From positions 7,626,001 to 7,690,000 of the forward strand of contig JAPFFF010000003.1 in NCBI GenBank assembly GCA_039105265.1: 64,000 bases of DNA. Reading direction: 5' to 3'. The notes below the pieces were generated by a model. That model was not told the origin of the DNA, searched no databases, and saw only the letters and a list, made by a program, of their open reading frames with translations. The first letter of the stretch is position 1; every line of letters starts with the position of its first letter. Below, one piece after another: positions 22,001-31,427 of the stretch. The position numbers and the translations under genes are program-made. The stretch is from Tritrichomonas musculus (lineage: Eukaryota; Parabasalia; Tritrichomonadida; Tritrichomonadidae).

Positions 22001-25000
22001 ATGTTGAAGTACAAGTGAAAGATGAAAATGGGAAAACAGCTTTACATTCGGCATGCGATTCTAAAAACATGGATCTTGTTAAATATCTTTTATCATATAA
22101 ACAGATTGATCTTAACTCTAGAGAATACAATGATAAAGCAATTTTACATCAAATATGCCAAGAAGGAAATCTTAATCTTGTTAGAAATATTGTCTCCCTT
22201 CACCGAGCTAATTTAAACATCCTTGATGATTCAAATCAGACAATTATCCATTATGCTTGCGAATCAGAAAACCTCGATCTTGTTAAATATTTAATTGGTT
22301 TAAATGAAATCGATATTGCTCCTAAGGCAGAGTATTCAAATACAGTATTGCATTCTGCTTGCCATTCTGGTGATCATGAAATGGTTAAATATATAGTATC
22401 TCTTAATAAAATAAATATAAATACTCAAAATCCAGAATATGAGACACCTCTTCACATTGCTTGCAACTATGGCTATCTTGAAATAGTTCAATATTTACTC
22501 TCACTCAAGGAAATTGATGTTAATATTCAAGATTCCTGTAATGAAACCCCGCTTCATTTAGCAATCAAATCAGAATATATTGATCTTGTTAATTTACTTC
22601 TATCACATCAAGGAATTGATGTTTCCATTATTGGAGACGACAAAAAAACATCTTTGCATTATGCATGCGATGATGGTAACTTAGAACTTGTAAAATTATT
22701 GCTAGCAAAAGAAAAACTCGATGTTACAGCAGTTGATAAAGACAATAAAACATTGCTTCATTGTGCATGTGAATCAGGTAATATTGAACTAGTTAAATAC
22801 ATTATTGATATGGACAAAATTGATATCAATGCAAAAGATAAAGAAAAGAAAACTATTTTACATTATGCATCTCAATCAGAAAATTATGAGCTTGTTAACT
22901 ATTTAATTTCATTGAATATTGATATAAATGCTAAAGATGATGAAGAAAAATCTATATTGCATTATTTATGCCAAAACGGGAATTATGATATTGTTAAGCA
23001 TATTTCTAACATTGATGAGGCTAATTTTGATGTTAAGGATAATGATTCCAGAACATTATTACATGAAGCTTGCTCTTCTGAAAATGTTGAACTTGTTAAG
23101 TTTCTTGTTGAAACAGGAAGGGTTGATGTTCGTGCCAAAGATAAAAATGAAAAAACCCTTTTGCATGAATCATATGATAATCTCCAATTACTTCAATATC
23201 TTATTTCATTGGATAAAATTAATATCAATGATAAAGATGATGAAGGAAACACAGTATTTTTAAATGCTGCATTTTATGGATATGCTAATATTGTTAAATA
23301 CTTGACAACAATACCCGAAGTAGACATTACAGTTCAAAATTCAGATGGGAAAAACGCTTTACATTTTCTTGTCGAAAATGATAATTTGCTTCTTGTTTCA
23401 TATCTTGTTAAAATGAATAAAATCCCATTAGCTCAGACAGATAAAAATAAAAAGAACCTTTTGCATTATGCATGTGAAAATAAAAAAATAGACATTCTTA
23501 AATTTCTCATAAGCCTAGGAGAAATCGATCTTGATGCAAGGGATGATGAAAATGAAACTCTTTTACATATTACATGTAAAAATGGCTATTTAGAAAGCAC
23601 AAATTATCTTTACAAATTAAATAAAATTGATATTAATGCAAAAGATAATGATGGAAAAACACTATTGCATAATGCATGTGAATCAGACAACTTAAATCTT
23701 ATCCAATATTTAATATCATTAGATAAGTTTGATATTAATGCTAAAACAAAATCTAAAGAAACACCATTGTCATTTGCCATTGACAAAGAAAAACTCCCCA
23801 TTATTAAATATCTTACATCACTTCCAGGAATCAATCTAAAAATAACAAATGATAATAATCAGACATATCTTCATTTGGCTGCAGATACATATGAAAATGA
23901 ATCCATTACAAACTATTTGCTCTCATTGAATCAGATTCCAGTAAATGCAAAAGATAATGAAGGAAAAACCATTTTACATTATGCATGTAAGAAAAGATCC
24001 CTTAATTTAATCAAAAACCTTGTCAAACGTCCAGAACTCGATGTAACAGCAACTGACTCAAATGGAAAAAACATCTTACATATAACATGTTCTTATGCCA
24101 CTGATATTAACATTATTCGATTTATAGTCTCACTTAATAAAATCAAAATTAATGATAAAACTAAAGATGGAAATACAGCATTACTTTATTTATGCGATAA
24201 TCATGACTCATCTGGCGATTATATTCAAATGGTTAAATACTTCTCATCGTTAAAAGATGTAGATATTACTGCTACCAATAATAAAGGAAAAAATGCTTTA
24301 CATCTTTTATGTGATAGTGATAATTTACTCCTTGTTAAACATTTTGTATCATTTGATAAAATCGATGTTTCAGCTAAAGACAAAGGAGGTAAAACTCCAC
24401 TTCATATAGCTTGCGAAAATGGAAGTTTAGAACTTGTAAAATACTTAGTTTCACTAGAAAAGACAGATGTTACAGCAATTGATACCGAAGGAAGAAATGT
24501 TCTCCATTTTGCAAGCCATAATAGTGATCATGGAATATCAATCATAAAATATCTTGTTTCACTTAATAAGATTGATCTTGGAGCTAAAGATAATGATGAA
24601 TGCACTGTATTGTTTTATGCATGCAAAGATGGAAATCTTGAACTGGTACAATTCCTTCAAAAAATACATAAATTTGATTATGATGATCAAGATTCTGAAG
24701 GAAAAACAATTCTTCATTATGCCTGTGAAACTGAAAACTTTGATCTTGTTCAATTTATTATTTCATTAGGTGCAATTACAACAATCAAGGATAAAGAAAA
24801 CAAAACAATACTCCATTGTGCCTGTGAAAATGGAAGCTTTGATATTGTTCATTCACTTGTTAGTCGTGGAGAATTTAACATAAACGAAAAAGATAAAAAT
24901 GGAAAAACACCTTATTCATACGCAGTAGTCAGCGAGGAATCAAGATTAATCAAATATCTTGAAAGCATTCCAGGCATTGATCTTACAATTAAAGAAGATG

Positions 25001-25320
25001 ATGAATCAGACTTTGATTGGTCTCTTAATGACGATGATGATTCTCTATTCAAAGACGAAGAAGAGGAAGAAGAAGCTGAGTCAGATGATGAACAATCTGC
25101 CTCAAAAGTTCTGAAGAAAAAGAAATTGAATGAAAAAGATATAAAGGACCAGAATTCACAGTTTGAATATGGAAAAATGCTCTTTAAGAAGGCCATAAAA
25201 TATTTGAAACTGTCAAAAAGAAATGGGTCTGAGGAAAGTTCTCAATTTCTCATGAAATATATCAAAGAACTTGGAATTGAAGAAGAAGATATAAATGAAC
25301 AAGACGAAGCAAGTGACTAA
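19057..25320 (+). CDS. TKL-type protein kinase with long ankyrin-repeat array
   Basis: 2,087 residues. Kinase domain at about 16-290, with all key residues: glycine loop GSGSFGKV (24-31), ATP-binding Lys46 in AAKI, HRDLKPGN (150-157), DFG (170-172) and GTPKYMAPE. Residues 300-380 are a serine-rich linker. From about 405 to 1990 there are more than 40 ankyrin repeats of 33-34 residues (TxLHxACxSGNLELVKYLISLxKIDINAKD). The tail is acidic (DDDDSLFKDEEEEEEAESDD), followed by a short helical segment EYGKMLFKKAIKYLK that may be one Sel1-like repeat. The protein is probably a cytoplasmic signalling kinase with the array as a docking surface; partners are unknown. Frame is intact over 6.3 kb, so it is probably functional. 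The stop is part of TAAA, and a 34-base A tract begins 27 bases later. Confidence 0.9.
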   Translation: MLQVDIENAFFDLDEFELTDKILGSGSFGKVQIAKKKSDNTLYAAKIISLHKKIDTKFQLSFMRESMLMKSMSHPAIVGFHGMSFNSFENRDLLEPTILMEFLQNDSLDKVLEKERRGIAPHEWTTAKKYINLLGIAHAMMYLHLKKIIHRDLKPGNVLMDSDFYPRVSDFGLSRCFREEDSIELSKTAFVGTPKYMAPELLQYKNDYSASVDVYAFGIMAYEIVTGLEPFVKKGQQLTLQLLLKKIVYDGELPEYPDDVTVQMRCLINSCINRNPFDRPPFDFIFAQLSSPELNFLDVQESEKEEIREYIELLQQKPNESGAKASSGPQKIVEISSSINPSNSQTPLSSASQGSNSPFSSVSLSMTGSKYGLVFNQECEIINKRLIQERKSYSKIVKRLMPKMEDINEKDENGNTILHLACSTGNIALVKKICINEDVLIDLKNKDDQSILFPACNSENIDLVKYLISLPKLDINTKDKSKMTLLHHACKTGNLELVKFLVSLDKIDIKAKDKKENNVLHYAAQSGNLQLVEYLIKLNKIDVADKNNKKTSVFHFGCQSGNVELAKYLLSLKRFNTKAKNSDKKTCLHFACAKDSLPLVDYLVHLKDMDVTAKDSNDQTILQYACKFETAKIAKYLIGLGKFNLLAKDNSKNTLLHIAAENGNFEIVKYLIDLRQIDVTVKNKYKETILHKACHSGNIELVKYLIGLNQFDIKAENSKNETLLHLAAKSKNFELIKYLIGLNKIDVKAPGPKKNTILHIACSNDNLDLVKYLVKLDQFDLTATNNSEENVLHIACKNGRLDIVKYLVELDKIDIKDMDDSQETILHLACQSGNELLVKYIISLNTIDILAVNDYDKTILHFAADSKNLHLMSYLIKLNKIDINAKDKSDETILNIAVKNNNIELVKLLSKQKNIDFTVKDDDDTNLLMLACKTGNLELVKFIMEQTEFDLKAKNNSQETVIHFACESGKIDLVDFLITKKNVEVQVKDENGKTALHSACDSKNMDLVKYLLSYKQIDLNSREYNDKAILHQICQEGNLNLVRNIVSLHRANLNILDDSNQTIIHYACESENLDLVKYLIGLNEIDIAPKAEYSNTVLHSACHSGDHEMVKYIVSLNKININTQNPEYETPLHIACNYGYLEIVQYLLSLKEIDVNIQDSCNETPLHLAIKSEYIDLVNLLLSHQGIDVSIIGDDKKTSLHYACDDGNLELVKLLLAKEKLDVTAVDKDNKTLLHCACESGNIELVKYIIDMDKIDINAKDKEKKTILHYASQSENYELVNYLISLNIDINAKDDEEKSILHYLCQNGNYDIVKHISNIDEANFDVKDNDSRTLLHEACSSENVELVKFLVETGRVDVRAKDKNEKTLLHESYDNLQLLQYLISLDKININDKDDEGNTVFLNAAFYGYANIVKYLTTIPEVDITVQNSDGKNALHFLVENDNLLLVSYLVKMNKIPLAQTDKNKKNLLHYACENKKIDILKFLISLGEIDLDARDDENETLLHITCKNGYLESTNYLYKLNKIDINAKDNDGKTLLHNACESDNLNLIQYLISLDKFDINAKTKSKETPLSFAIDKEKLPIIKYLTSLPGINLKITNDNNQTYLHLAADTYENESITNYLLSLNQIPVNAKDNEGKTILHYACKKRSLNLIKNLVKRPELDVTATDSNGKNILHITCSYATDINIIRFIVSLNKIKINDKTKDGNTALLYLCDNHDSSGDYIQMVKYFSSLKDVDITATNNKGKNALHLLCDSDNLLLVKHFVSFDKIDVSAKDKGGKTPLHIACENGSLELVKYLVSLEKTDVTAIDTEGRNVLHFASHNSDHGISIIKYLVSLNKIDLGAKDNDECTVLFYACKDGNLELVQFLQKIHKFDYDDQDSEGKTILHYACETENFDLVQFIISLGAITTIKDKENKTILHCACENGSFDIVHSLVSRGEFNINEKDKNGKTPYSYAVVSEESRLIKYLESIPGIDLTIKEDDESDFDWSLNDDDDSLFKDEEEEEEAESDDEQSASKVLKKKKLNEKDIKDQNSQFEYGKMLFKKAIKYLKLSKRNGSEESSQFLMKYIKELGIEEEDINEQDEASD

Positions 25321-25342
25321 ACAATTAACTTTAATTTCTTTT

Positions 25343-25346
<4 letters not shown>

Positions 25347-25380
<34 letters not shown>
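25347..25380 (+). repeat. poly(A) tract, 34 bases
   Basis: Begins 27 bases after the stop codon of the ankyrin kinase and on its sense strand, at the distance where trichomonad mRNAs are normally polyadenylated. Confidence 0.9.
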
Positions 25381-25381
<1 letters not shown>

Positions 25382-25582
25382 ATTTTATTTTTTCTATTCT
25401 CTCTTTTTAAGTGTAAGACTTCCTTCAAAAACTACATTATCGAAAAATTTTAGATATAAAATGAGTTAAAAATGAATAGATAAATGAATTTTCTTTTAGA
25501 TTAAACTTTAATAAATTTTAAGAAGTTTGAAACGGTAAAATTACTGATAAAACATTATAATTTATACCAATAATTATTTGTA

Positions 25583-26950
25583 TCAATTCTCATTTTCAAT
25601 AAGTTTGCCAAAGAATTCAATGAAATAAAAATAGAACAAATAAGAATTAGAATTCGGGTAGCCATTCCAGCTGTAACCTGTTTGCTTAAGCCTTACAAAT
25701 TGATAAAAGTCATTTTTCTCATTTGACACATCAAATGTCGCAATTACGTTTGAATTATTCAATGTTTGATCGTCATAATGACGATCAATTTCTTCCCAAT
25801 TTGAACCATCCTTTGAAACTTCAATGACCCAATTTGCAAGGTGACCGTTATTTGGTCCATAAGGATGCGACTTGATTGAGTAGCTTGATACCTGGACCAG
25901 CTTGTCTTTGAAGTCGAAGCATATAAAAATGTCTTTTTCATTCTTTGAATGAAAAATGTTGTCGCTTTCATAATCAACCAAATTCATCGGATGAATGCAA
26001 TATGAATTTGAGGTGATTTCTATTGTATTATTGACATGGATGTTTCCGCCTGTTTTCTCAGTCAAGTAGCGCATTATTCCATTGAATTCGTTCCCTTCTC
26101 CAGGTTTGAATTCTTTGAAATTTGGAACTTTTTCAATATATCTTGACGGTTTACAATTCAATTTGTTTTTCAGCTTGGATTTGAAAAGTCGACGACAAAT
26201 TGATGACCATATTTGACTATTTAAGTTCTCAATCGAAAATACGTTAATAAATTCTTTAAGAACTTTTTCAGTCACATTTGAAAATATTACATTTTCAAAC
26301 AAAAATGAACATGAAGGATTTTCTTCATATACTTCAATGAGAAATTGAAGTAATGAATCTTCATCTGCTATTTTGAGAGAGTCTGCTTGAATTATTTCTT
26401 CAATAAAATCAATTGATAATCTTTTCAGGTTTTCTTTGTCAAATTCTTCAAAATGACTGGCAATAAATGAAATTAACTTTTGCATAAAATCTTGCTGATG
26501 ATTGAATTCATCTGAATTGCTGTTTGCTATTTTTTGAACTTTTAATAATCTATCAATTGCGTTTTCTGGTGTTAATAGGGCTAAAAAATCAGATTGGATG
26601 CGAAAATATTCGTCAATATTACCGAGTTTATAAAAATATTGCGAAAATAACTCTTGAAATTCTGGATTCAACTTTTTATTATCAAATGTACAAAGTTGCA
26701 AAAATTCTTCAAAATAGTCTTCGCCTACCATCTCACTGCTCGATTTATCAGTATTGATATAAAATTCATCTATACTTTCGTCAGTATAATGCAAATTTCG
26801 AATTTTCGGAGATAAAATATCTGCAATTATTCGAGATGTAAAATGCTTTTTCCCATCAACAATAAAAGAAAAGTCTTTTTGATACTTGTCGAAAGGAATA
26901 TCTTTGAAGTTTGTTTGACAGAGAATAAAATCGATTTCTCCTTTTAGCAT
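25583..26950 (-). CDS. BTB-BACK protein with F5/8 type C (discoidin-like) domain
   Basis: 455 residues. About 15-115 is a divergent BTB domain (FSFIVDGKKHFTSRIIADILSPKI). About 120-260 is a helical BACK-like region. About 290-450 is an F5/8C-type beta-sandwich: GGNIHVNNTIEITSNS, ICFDFKDKLVQVSSYSIKS, ANWVIEVSKDGSNWEEIDRH and YQFVRLKQTG, in the usual order. This architecture is a common expanded family in trichomonads. No signal peptide or membrane segment, so it is intracellular despite the discoidin fold. BTB proteins often act as adaptors for cullin-3 ligases, but nothing here shows that directly. Start is the first ATG; a BspA fragment lies just upstream. Confidence 0.85.
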   Translation of the reverse strand: MLKGEIDFILCQTNFKDIPFDKYQKDFSFIVDGKKHFTSRIIADILSPKIRNLHYTDESIDEFYINTDKSSSEMVGEDYFEEFLQLCTFDNKKLNPEFQELFSQYFYKLGNIDEYFRIQSDFLALLTPENAIDRLLKVQKIANSNSDEFNHQQDFMQKLISFIASHFEEFDKENLKRLSIDFIEEIIQADSLKIADEDSLLQFLIEVYEENPSCSFLFENVIFSNVTEKVLKEFINVFSIENLNSQIWSSICRRLFKSKLKNKLNCKPSRYIEKVPNFKEFKPGEGNEFNGIMRYLTEKTGGNIHVNNTIEITSNSYCIHPMNLVDYESDNIFHSKNEKDIFICFDFKDKLVQVSSYSIKSHPYGPNNGHLANWVIEVSKDGSNWEEIDRHYDDQTLNNSNVIATFDVSNEKNDFYQFVRLKQTGYSWNGYPNSNSYLFYFYFIEFFGKLIENEN

Positions 26951-26998
26951 ATAAAATTTATCTTAACGTCTTTTTTATAAACATCACAATTTAATGTA

Positions 26999-27501
26999 TT
27001 AAGGGATTTTAATAAAAGATAATGGAATGATGCATTTTGTTAATGATGTGAAAATATATAAAACACCTATTCCTATTTGATGCATGGGGAAAGGAAGCTT
27101 TATTTCTTTCAATGAAGTACATTCCTTGAAAGCACCTGATTGAATAGAATTCATTTTCGTACAAAGTTCAATTGATTGTAATGATGTGCAGTGACAAAAT
27201 GCTTCTTTGCAAATATCATGTTTATTGTTTTGATCGAAATACAATTCTTGAAAGAAGCATATCCAATTGATTTGAGTTGAGATTCAATTGTCACTTTGGT
27301 TAATGATGTGCAGTCGCAAAAAACTTCTTTTTCTATTAAGAATACTTCTTCCAATGATTTACAACTTTTAAATGCATCACTTCCAATTAATTTCAACGAT
27401 TCTGGAATTGTAATTTTTGTTAATGAAGTACATTTATTGAAAGCAAATGGTTTAATTTCTTTGATTGATTCTGGAATTGTAATTTTTGTTAATGATGTAC
27501 A
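26999..27501 (-). pseudogene. BspA-like leucine-rich repeat fragment
   Basis: Reading begins right after an in-frame TAA (27502-27504) with CTSLTKITIPESIKEIKPFA and continues through about six 23-residue LRR_5-type repeats (CTSLxxIxIPxSxxxIGxxAFxxC). The frame shifts near 27230, and the repeats resume as FCHCTSLQSIEL and ECTSLKEIKL to a stop at 26999. No start codon and no amino end, so it is a truncated copy of a BspA-like surface or adhesion-type repeat gene. Confidence 0.8.
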
Positions 27502-27979
27502 TTATGAAAATTCTTTTCATCAATACAATTTACCTCAAAAATTATAACTTTACATATTATATTTATTTCAAATCCTCTCAATTTGTTGATTTATAAATAA
27601 TTATCAAAAGCATTGATATGATTCACCACATTTTTCTAAAGATGCTGTAATAATAAATGAGCCGGTCTCAATCTGAAATCTATTAATCCAGATAATTCAT
27701 AATTTTTCTTATTTAATTTTGTTTTCAAATTTTTCGCTGTGTTTTTCTTAAATCTCACAAAAAGTTGTAAATAAAAACCGTAAATCTCTGAAATGCTTTC
27801 ACTTTTTGTTATAAAAGTAAACAAAAAGTGAACCATTCATTGGATTGTTTTTATTTTCTAAACGGCTGTATTTAAATTTAAAACAACAAAATAACAATAA
27901 AGTTTTATATATATAAAGAAGACCAGCATTTTTAATTAATTTTAATCTTGACGACCATTTTTTCATAGAAAAGTATTCT
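27502..27979. other. intergenic with 13-bp hairpin
   Basis: TTCACTTTTTGTT at 27798-27810 pairs perfectly with AACAAAAAGTGAA at 27820-27832 across a 9-base loop. No gene seen otherwise. Confidence 0.7.
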
Positions 27980-30088
27980 TTAAACTATATTGTTTTCGTT
28001 GGCCTTCAATAAGTCAAAAATTTCATCAAAAGAAGGACGATCTGCTGCATTTTTTGACCAGCACTTTTCAATCAATGATTTTGAGAATTTTGTGAAACTG
28101 TCAGGAATTTGAGGGATGATTCCATTTCCAACGTCAGCGAGGCTGATTTGCGGATATTCGCCCTGATTTAACACCAAGTAAACGACGACTCCGAATGCGT
28201 AAATGTCGACTTTTTCATTATAATCAGTTCTTCCTTGTACGAGTTCAGGAGCCATGAATTTTAGTGTTCCAGCCATTTGTGTTCTTGTGAAAGATTCGGA
28301 TTCGTTATCGATGATTGTGCAGAGACCGAAATCGCTTAATTTGACGTGATTGTCCTTATCGAGCAAAATGTTCTCCATCTTTAGGTCACGATGGATGATT
28401 TTGACTGAGTGAACTTTTTTCATTGCTGAGCAAATTTCAATGATGATTAAAATTTTCTGTTCTTTGGTCAACTTTTTCACCTTCTTCTTCAGATTCGATG
28501 GGCAATATTCAAGGAGAATCGCAGGAGGATGTTTTGCATCACCGAAACAAAAGCCGAATGCTTTGATGATGTTTGGATGGTCAAGTTTGTTTAGAACTTC
28601 ATATTCAAGCAAAAACCGTTTTAACCGTTCGACGTCAATTGAAATTTCTTTATCGTCGTCTTCATCGTCATCTGGATTGAAAAGTTCAACATCAAAAATT
28701 TTTAATGCTGCCAATTCTGAACGTTTCACTTGGTAGACTTCTGAGGTCGCTCCACGTCCGAGCTTTTTGACCTTTTCAAAATTGTCAAGAGTTTCAACAT
28801 CAAAAATTTCAAAGGGATGGTTCTTGCCTTCATTTGCCCCTTTTGCGGATTTGGAGTCATCGAGCTGCTTCTGGAGGTCCTGAATCTGCTTCAGGTAATC
28901 TTTTTCTTTCTGATGGAGCAATTCAATTTCTTTTTTGGCATTGTCAAGTTCTTTTTGAAGCTGCTCAATTTTTGAAAGACCTTCCATTTCTTTCTTTAAT
29001 GATTTCACTGAATTATCAAGTTCGATCTTCATGTTTGGCATGTTTGGAGGCAGCTCAGTGTCAACAAAAAGAACTGATAAACGTAGGCCCGCAATACACG
29101 AAGATATTTTTCCTTGGACTGGAATTTCAACGGGTGGATAGACATCATCTTTTGTTGGGCCACTTTTCAGCATCACTTCACCATAACTATTTTCACCGCA
29201 TCCAATCAGTTTGTTGTCTGATGTGATGAAAAGTGAATGGTAACTACTTGTGCAAGCAAAAACAATTTTATATTTGTCCAGCGATTTAATCAAAGTGAAT
29301 GTGGAAACAGATTTAGTATCTTTTGGCATTCCAAGTTTGCAGTGTGAGTTGTCTCCTCGACCAAAAACTTTCCCTTCTTTGTTGATTAAAAGGCATGAAT
29401 TAAATGTACCAGATATGTCGACAATGGTTTCATTTTTTAGCTCAGGAAATTCAACAAATTTTGAATTTTTTACATTGAATTCAAAAACTCGGCCACTTGA
29501 GCTAAGAAAGATGAATGAGTACTGAAGGCAAGCAATTTTGACTGATTTTTCATTTTCAGGAAGAAAAATTGGATTAATTGTGGCATTTGGTAATGCATAT
29601 ATGGTATCTGTTATTAGATAGTTTTCACCTTCAGTGCCAATTGCTGCACAAGATGAGCAACCACCAAAAAGAGCTTTTATTTTGCGACCATTTATGTTCA
29701 GAAAAAGTGTTTCATGATTATAATAAGAAATAATTAGTTGTGAGCAGTCTAAAGTAAGATAAAGAGTATAATTGTTTCCACATACAGCTGAATAAAATTT
29801 GCATAAATGACCTTTTTTGTTTTGTATAATAATTTCAGTATTAGAAGTTAATTTATCTATAGGCGTTTTATAACCAATTCCGTTTTTTTCAGTATTTCCT
29901 ATTGCATAACCTTGTCCATTTTTCATTATCCATACAGCATAATCACAAAAAATTGAATAAGATGAAAGAGATTGAACCACAATAGGCAATTTACAAGAAG
30001 GAGAAACAATTGGTGAAGTGCGACCAGCAGCTTTGTTATTTGCTTTTATACCTAAATTGAATGAAAAATTATACCCTGAAGCTTCCAT
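27980..30088 (-). CDS. RCC1-like repeat protein kinase (copy 1)
   Basis: About 702 residues from the ATG at 30088 (MEASGYNFSFNLGIKANNKA). An ATG 33 bases further upstream is possible but adds a hydrophobic stretch not seen in the paralogue. Residues 1-340 are RCC1/ATS1-type repeats (VFGRGDNSHCKLGM, LIGCGENSYGEVML), presumably a beta-propeller. About 365-415 is a coiled coil. The last 270 residues are a Ser/Thr kinase with GRGATSEV, AALKIF, HRDLKMENILLD, DFGLC and GTLKFMAPE. Catalytic residues are present. The order is propeller then kinase, the reverse of animal NEK8/NEK9. A paralogue lies at 58422. Divergent from the ankyrin gene at 30186, with a spacer of about 100 bases. Confidence 0.85.
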   Translation of the reverse strand: MEASGYNFSFNLGIKANNKAAGRTSPIVSPSCKLPIVVQSLSSYSIFCDYAVWIMKNGQGYAIGNTEKNGIGYKTPIDKLTSNTEIIIQNKKGHLCKFYSAVCGNNYTLYLTLDCSQLIISYYNHETLFLNINGRKIKALFGGCSSCAAIGTEGENYLITDTIYALPNATINPIFLPENEKSVKIACLQYSFIFLSSSGRVFEFNVKNSKFVEFPELKNETIVDISGTFNSCLLINKEGKVFGRGDNSHCKLGMPKDTKSVSTFTLIKSLDKYKIVFACTSSYHSLFITSDNKLIGCGENSYGEVMLKSGPTKDDVYPPVEIPVQGKISSCIAGLRLSVLFVDTELPPNMPNMKIELDNSVKSLKKEMEGLSKIEQLQKELDNAKKEIELLHQKEKDYLKQIQDLQKQLDDSKSAKGANEGKNHPFEIFDVETLDNFEKVKKLGRGATSEVYQVKRSELAALKIFDVELFNPDDDEDDDKEISIDVERLKRFLLEYEVLNKLDHPNIIKAFGFCFGDAKHPPAILLEYCPSNLKKKVKKLTKEQKILIIIEICSAMKKVHSVKIIHRDLKMENILLDKDNHVKLSDFGLCTIIDNESESFTRTQMAGTLKFMAPELVQGRTDYNEKVDIYAFGVVVYLVLNQGEYPQISLADVGNGIIPQIPDSFTKFSKSLIEKCWSKNAADRPSFDEIFDLLKANENNIV

Positions 30089-30185
30089 AAAAAAATATAG
30101 TTTTATTTTCAATAACCTCATTCAAATAATTGAAAACAAAATTTTAAGTTTGTTATATTTTTTCTAAACCTTACAATCAGAATTG

Positions 30186-31319
30186 ATGGAAATACAAAGA
30201 TATATTTGCAATAAAAGAGAACTTCAAAGTATTTTATTGACGTATTTAGAGAATTCAAACATAGATGATCTTGAATTATTTAATTTTCTAGAAATACAAA
30301 ATTTCAAAGAAAACAAAAAAGAATTCGTATATTTTCTTCGATTACTCTCAAATATATCAAATAATCATCATCGAGATTCGACTTTTATTCAAAAAATCAA
30401 AGAAATTCTCCTATATTATGAAACATTAATCAAGCAGACCTTGTTAAATTCCGAAATATTAACGATTTTTGAAGGCAACAAGTTAATTCTTCTTTTTCTC
30501 ATAGAAAACAATTTCATAATGATTAATGAATCCAATATCAATGATCTTATAAAAAGTAACACCGATAAAAACAAATATTGCCACTTTTTTTATCCAGAGG
30601 TCAAAAAATTCATCAATCCGATCATCAAGAAAGAGATTGAAAATGAACTTTTACGACAAGATTCAACCATTTTTGATTCATTTAATGTCAAACGTCAACG
30701 TGGCGAAAACGACAGCTACATTTGTGGATTAATTCGCGATGATGACATTGAATCATTTGTTACATATGTTAACAAGGTCAATTATCAGCTTTCGACTGAA
30801 ATAAAGCATTCAATTTTTGAAACGAATTCTTTTTTGATTGATAAAAAAACATCTTTAATTGAATATGCCGCATTTTTTGGATCAATTCAAATTTTCAATT
30901 ATTTGAGAATGAATAAAGTAAAAATGCGTTCTTCTTTGTGGCTTTATGTGATTCATTCAAAAAATGCTGACTTAATCCATTCTCTTGAAGATAATCATAT
31001 TCAGCCACCAGATAATTCATACGAAACATGTCTGTTGGAGTCAATTAAATGTCATCACAATGATTTTGCTAATTATATCAAAAATAATCTTTTAGATCCA
31101 ATAATGAATAATTTTTATCAATCAAAATTATCAAAAAAACGACTTATATTAATGAAAAATGTCTTTGAATGTAGTTTTCGTTATTCAAATTATTCGTATT
31201 TTCCTTTTGATTTCAGTATTGACGATGTATTCTTTAATTTATGCTTATATGATTATTCAACACTTGTTGATATTTTTATTAAAAATAAGAGGAATGAATT
31301 AGAAGCGAATTCAATTTAA
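30186..31319 (+). CDS. DUF3447-type ankyrin family protein, amino module
   Basis: 377 residues from ATG at 30186. It matches the amino-terminal module of the family over its length (SNISNNHHRDSTFIQKIKEI, FYPEVKKFI, LIRDDDIESFVTYVNK, LIEYAAFFGSIQIFNYL, ESIKCHHNDFANYI). It has only one or two ankyrin-like repeats and ends soon after. The paralogue at 8416 has a longer ankyrin array, so this may be a short form or be truncated. The downstream BspA repeat ORF at 31428 is in the same frame after several stops, which raises the possibility of a former fusion. No transmembrane segment is seen. Confidence 0.75.
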   Translation: MEIQRYICNKRELQSILLTYLENSNIDDLELFNFLEIQNFKENKKEFVYFLRLLSNISNNHHRDSTFIQKIKEILLYYETLIKQTLLNSEILTIFEGNKLILLFLIENNFIMINESNINDLIKSNTDKNKYCHFFYPEVKKFINPIIKKEIENELLRQDSTIFDSFNVKRQRGENDSYICGLIRDDDIESFVTYVNKVNYQLSTEIKHSIFETNSFLIDKKTSLIEYAAFFGSIQIFNYLRMNKVKMRSSLWLYVIHSKNADLIHSLEDNHIQPPDNSYETCLLESIKCHHNDFANYIKNNLLDPIMNNFYQSKLSKKRLILMKNVFECSFRYSNYSYFPFDFSIDDVFFNLCLYDYSTLVDIFIKNKRNELEANSI

Positions 31320-31427
31320 AAAATACTGTTTTTTTTGATACAATTTCTAATTTATTTATAGTTATGAAATTTCATTTTATATTTTTTTTTAAATACAATT
31401 ACAAAGGCAGCAAATAATAATAACACT

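Noticed and set aside
27151..27836. Small ORFs near 27.2-27.8 kb as separate genes
   Set aside because: Those below 27.5 kb are frames of one BspA fragment; the one at 27636-27836 spans a hairpin and has no recognisable features.
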